Shown piece after piece: positions 61,769 to 64,000 of a stretch of 64,000 bases of DNA (the stretch's first letter is position 1; each line of letters opens with the position of its first letter). The notes below the pieces were generated by a model. It was not told the DNA's origin, did no database searches, and saw only the letters and a program-made list of their open reading frames with translations. Source of the stretch: Cardinalis cardinalis (taxonomy: Eukaryota > Chordata > Aves > Passeriformes > Cardinalidae); the NCBI GenBank assembly GCA_014549065.1, contig JACDOX010000229.1:885169-949168 (forward strand), in the 5' to 3' direction. Position numbers and translations under genes: made by a program.

Positions 61769-62504
61769 AGAACAGCTCATTCCAGCCTTTCCATCTGTAC
61801 AAGAGGCTCTGAAGGCGTGACAAAAAGTAGTTGCAGCAGTAGTTGCAGATTAATCATTTAATCTGTGCACCAGGGTGCTGCTGACAAGTCCAGCTCCCTG
61901 CAGAGCAGCTGAGTCCAAAAAGAAACCCTTCTTGTGGGAATTGCAGCAAGTAGGTAGGCTGCTGTGGCAGTCACAGTCCTTCAGAAGAAAATGCAGTATC
62001 CTGAGTGGAAAAAATAGAGCAAAGTGCCCTTCCTTCTCTAGCAAGGAGGTGTACTCAAGTCATGTTAGACTGGATGGACTCCCACATGCCAGCTACAAAT
62101 ACCTGTGGCAAATCCCTTGTTTGTGTGAGGGATTCTTCCCCACCTATGTTTTATTTCAAAGGTTTCCTTTGAGAATAGAGAATTGTGATTTATTTATAGA
62201 GGAGAAAGAAATCAACATGCAAAACTCATATTTCAAATTCTCACTGATTTTACAGCAGAAAGTCAGCTGTTCAGACACTTGAAAATACTTGTCTTTAATA
62301 TGTGTTGGGAGGAAACTAAACATGTGACAGAGAGATGCACATCCAGAAGTTCTTCTTAAACAACCATTTCCTTTTCCCCTGCATTTCAACCCATTTCTAG
62401 CTGTTGTCTTAAAAGCCCTGTGACTGGATTTTTGAGGGAGAACATGAACCTCTTTAGTCTGAGCAGAGCTACAGCCCTTCTGAGGGAAGGTGCTTTGTGT
62501 ACTT

Positions 62505-62575
62505 TCCCTTTGTATGGATTTCCCCATCTGTAAGGCAAGGATGACAACTCTGACCTCATCTTCTGAGTGCTGCAG
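62505..62575 (+). mobile_element. MIR-like ancient SINE fragment
   Basis: tttccccatctgtaaggcaa and the gacctcat that follows resemble the MIR core (TTTCCTCATCTGTAAAATGG ... ACCTCAT). Old, short and diverged; a match by memory only. Confidence 0.45.
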
Positions 62576-62888
62576 GCTGGCAGGCATGAGCCAAATCATC
62601 CCCTAAGAAGAAATAGTACCGTGTTTACTTTATGTAGTAACACAAAGTGCTGTGGTTGGAGACTCAAATGAAGAACCTTAGGGGCTGATGTAAAGAGTGA
62701 GAAAGAGCTGTTGAAGGGGAGGGGGAAAAAGAAAGATCAGTTCTTTCAATCTTCCCAACTTCTAATCCATGGCAACCTGGTGCTGAGGACAGCTGAGGGA
62801 GCTGCACGTCACCAACACGTCTCTCAGCTGCCTTGGCCACTCATCCTCCTTGCCCACCCTCTGGGCTTCCCTGGCTATTGCTGGCTCT

Positions 62889-62940
62889 GTATTTATACCA
62901 CACTCCCCAGATACTGCACTGCTGGCTGTGGTATAAATAC
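62889..62940. repeat. Inverted repeat of TATA-like sites
   Basis: gtatttataccaca (62889-62902) and tgtggtataaatac (62927-62940) are perfect reverse complements, 14 bases each, with a 24-base spacer. Each arm holds a TATAAA facing outward from the other. Confidence 0.9.
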
Positions 62941-64000
62941 TGCCAGACAGCGATCTGTCACTCCTGACACTGTCCTGACAGGCCCCAGGATGGCACTAAT
63001 AGGGGTTAGCAATGGGTTTCTGTGCTGGGAGAATTTTGAGCTGCTTTCTGACACCATGAATTCTCCCACTGCTGAGCTCCCACCTTGGGATTCAGTGCCT
63101 GCATGTACACTGAGGGAAGCTGGGACAAACTTGGGACAAACCTCTTTTGTTGCTGACAGCGTTGTTTTGAGCTGTACCATGATAGACACAGGCTGTAAGG
63201 CTTGCTGCTCCTATAGCAGTGAAGGAGAGTGCAAATCTTGATGGGCCTGCTACCATACTGTTTATTTTGGGCAGAGCTGGCTCCTCTCCAAGTGGTACAG
63301 AGTGAGGCTGTCATGCTTCACCCACCTCTGCTTTTGCAAACAGGCACCTGAGCAGGGAAACCAATCACAGACATCCCTGGAGAGTGGTCACAGGCTTCTG
63401 GAGGTGTCAGGAACTGGATGGCCAGGAGCTCTTGGAACTTCTTTTTGGGGAGCATTAGTCAGAAAGGCAAATGAATGAATAAAGGCACTTGCTATTTTGT
63501 GAGCAATCCTGAATATAATTTTAATATAGTCATATGAAATAAAGTGTAAAGNGAGTGGACAGAGAGTAGAGACAGCAATGACAGTTCGTAATTTCTGAGG
63601 AGTTTGAGCATCCTGAAACTCTTTGAGGCAAAACCTAAGGCTTCATCAATCACTACTAAGTGATTGNTCTCAACTCCTCCCCTTCCACTTGGGATAGAGT
63701 TGCAGCTGTCCAGGTAAGCCATAAAGGTGGCTTGTCACCTAGATTTAAAGACCAGATTCAAATTTCTGCAGTGTGAAGTCTGAAGCCAGAGAAGTGGAAA
63801 AATGGAATTTTCCTTCTTGGCAGATTTGTCAGACTTTGGCTGACAGCTACAGAGTTGACTATCACCTAGTCAGGGTATTGTTGTTTGTTTTATGCTTTAA
63901 TGAGGAGACAAACACAGGATTTCAGGTAGATGTACTCTTTGTGTAGATGTCATATCACACCATCCTTGCCTCATCCCAGCAGGAGCAGAAAATAAAGGAT

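Larger units (their letters stand above)
51851..64000. other. Intergenic sequence upstream of DAPP1
   Basis: About 12 kb in which I find no exon that I can support. By synteny C4orf54 and MTTP would follow, but neither their coding sequences nor any other known gene is visible. Notable items are AT-rich low complexity (about 56795-56885), a MIR-like fragment (about 62505-62575) and an inverted TATA-like pair (62889-62940). Confidence 0.6.

Noticed and set aside
62711..63241. 176-codon open frame on the + strand as a gene
   Set aside because: No recognisable family or domain. Only its downstream part (from the ATG near 62990) was kept, as a note in the TATA-pair finding.
1..64000. tRNA, rRNA, snRNA genes and CRISPR arrays
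   Set aside because: Scans for B-box-like motifs, snRNA starts and regularly spaced repeats found nothing convincing.

Overview
This window is nuclear DNA of a bird, probably a songbird. All three protein genes are split by GT-AG introns. CR1 LINE fragments of avian type are scattered through the window, and there are two solo LTRs of kinds familiar from bird genomes. The gene order DNAJB14 - LAMTOR3 - DAPP1, with DAPP1 reversed, is the conserved amniote block known from human chromosome 4q. Calling it a songbird rests on the LTR at 2112-2713 and is less certain than calling it a bird.

Layout. Bases 1-18375 hold DNAJB14 exons 2-8 on the + strand; exon 1 lies upstream of the window. Bases 18376 to about 21850 are probably its long 3' UTR. 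A spacer follows, holding a solo LTR (21900-22467) and a 5'-truncated CR1 (about 23205-24155). LAMTOR3 is complete on the + strand: its CpG-rich promoter starts near 24540, coding exons run from 24958 to 28718, and poly(A) signals lie at 29464-29479. About 1 kb further on, DAPP1 converges from the - strand: poly(A) signal at 30455-30460, stop codon at 31589-31591, nine coding exons, start codon at 51647-51649 in a second CpG-rich promoter. From about 51850 to the end I find no exon that I can support. In other amniotes C4orf54 and MTTP come next; neither is visible here.

I rebuilt the coding exons by hand, matching the reading phase across every junction. DNAJB14 gives 335 residues from exon 2 onward. 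LAMTOR3 gives 124 residues, equal to the mammalian protein as I recall it. DAPP1 gives 261 residues, shorter than the mammalian protein of about 280, with a short N-terminus and a changed C-terminus.

Function. DNAJB14 is an ER-membrane Hsp40 co-chaperone. LAMTOR3 is a Ragulator subunit and MEK1-ERK scaffold on late endosomes and lysosomes. DAPP1 (Bam32) is an SH2-PH adaptor that reads PI3K lipids. LAMTOR3 and DAPP1 both act in the broad PI3K-mTOR/MAPK signalling area, but their adjacency alone does not show co-regulation. I did not find a new multi-gene system. The best leads are the altered DAPP1 termini, two solo LTRs with intact target-site duplications, an M-box in the LAMTOR3 promoter, an inverted pair of TATA/MEF2-like sites near 62.9 kb, and the uneven scatter of single ambiguous bases.
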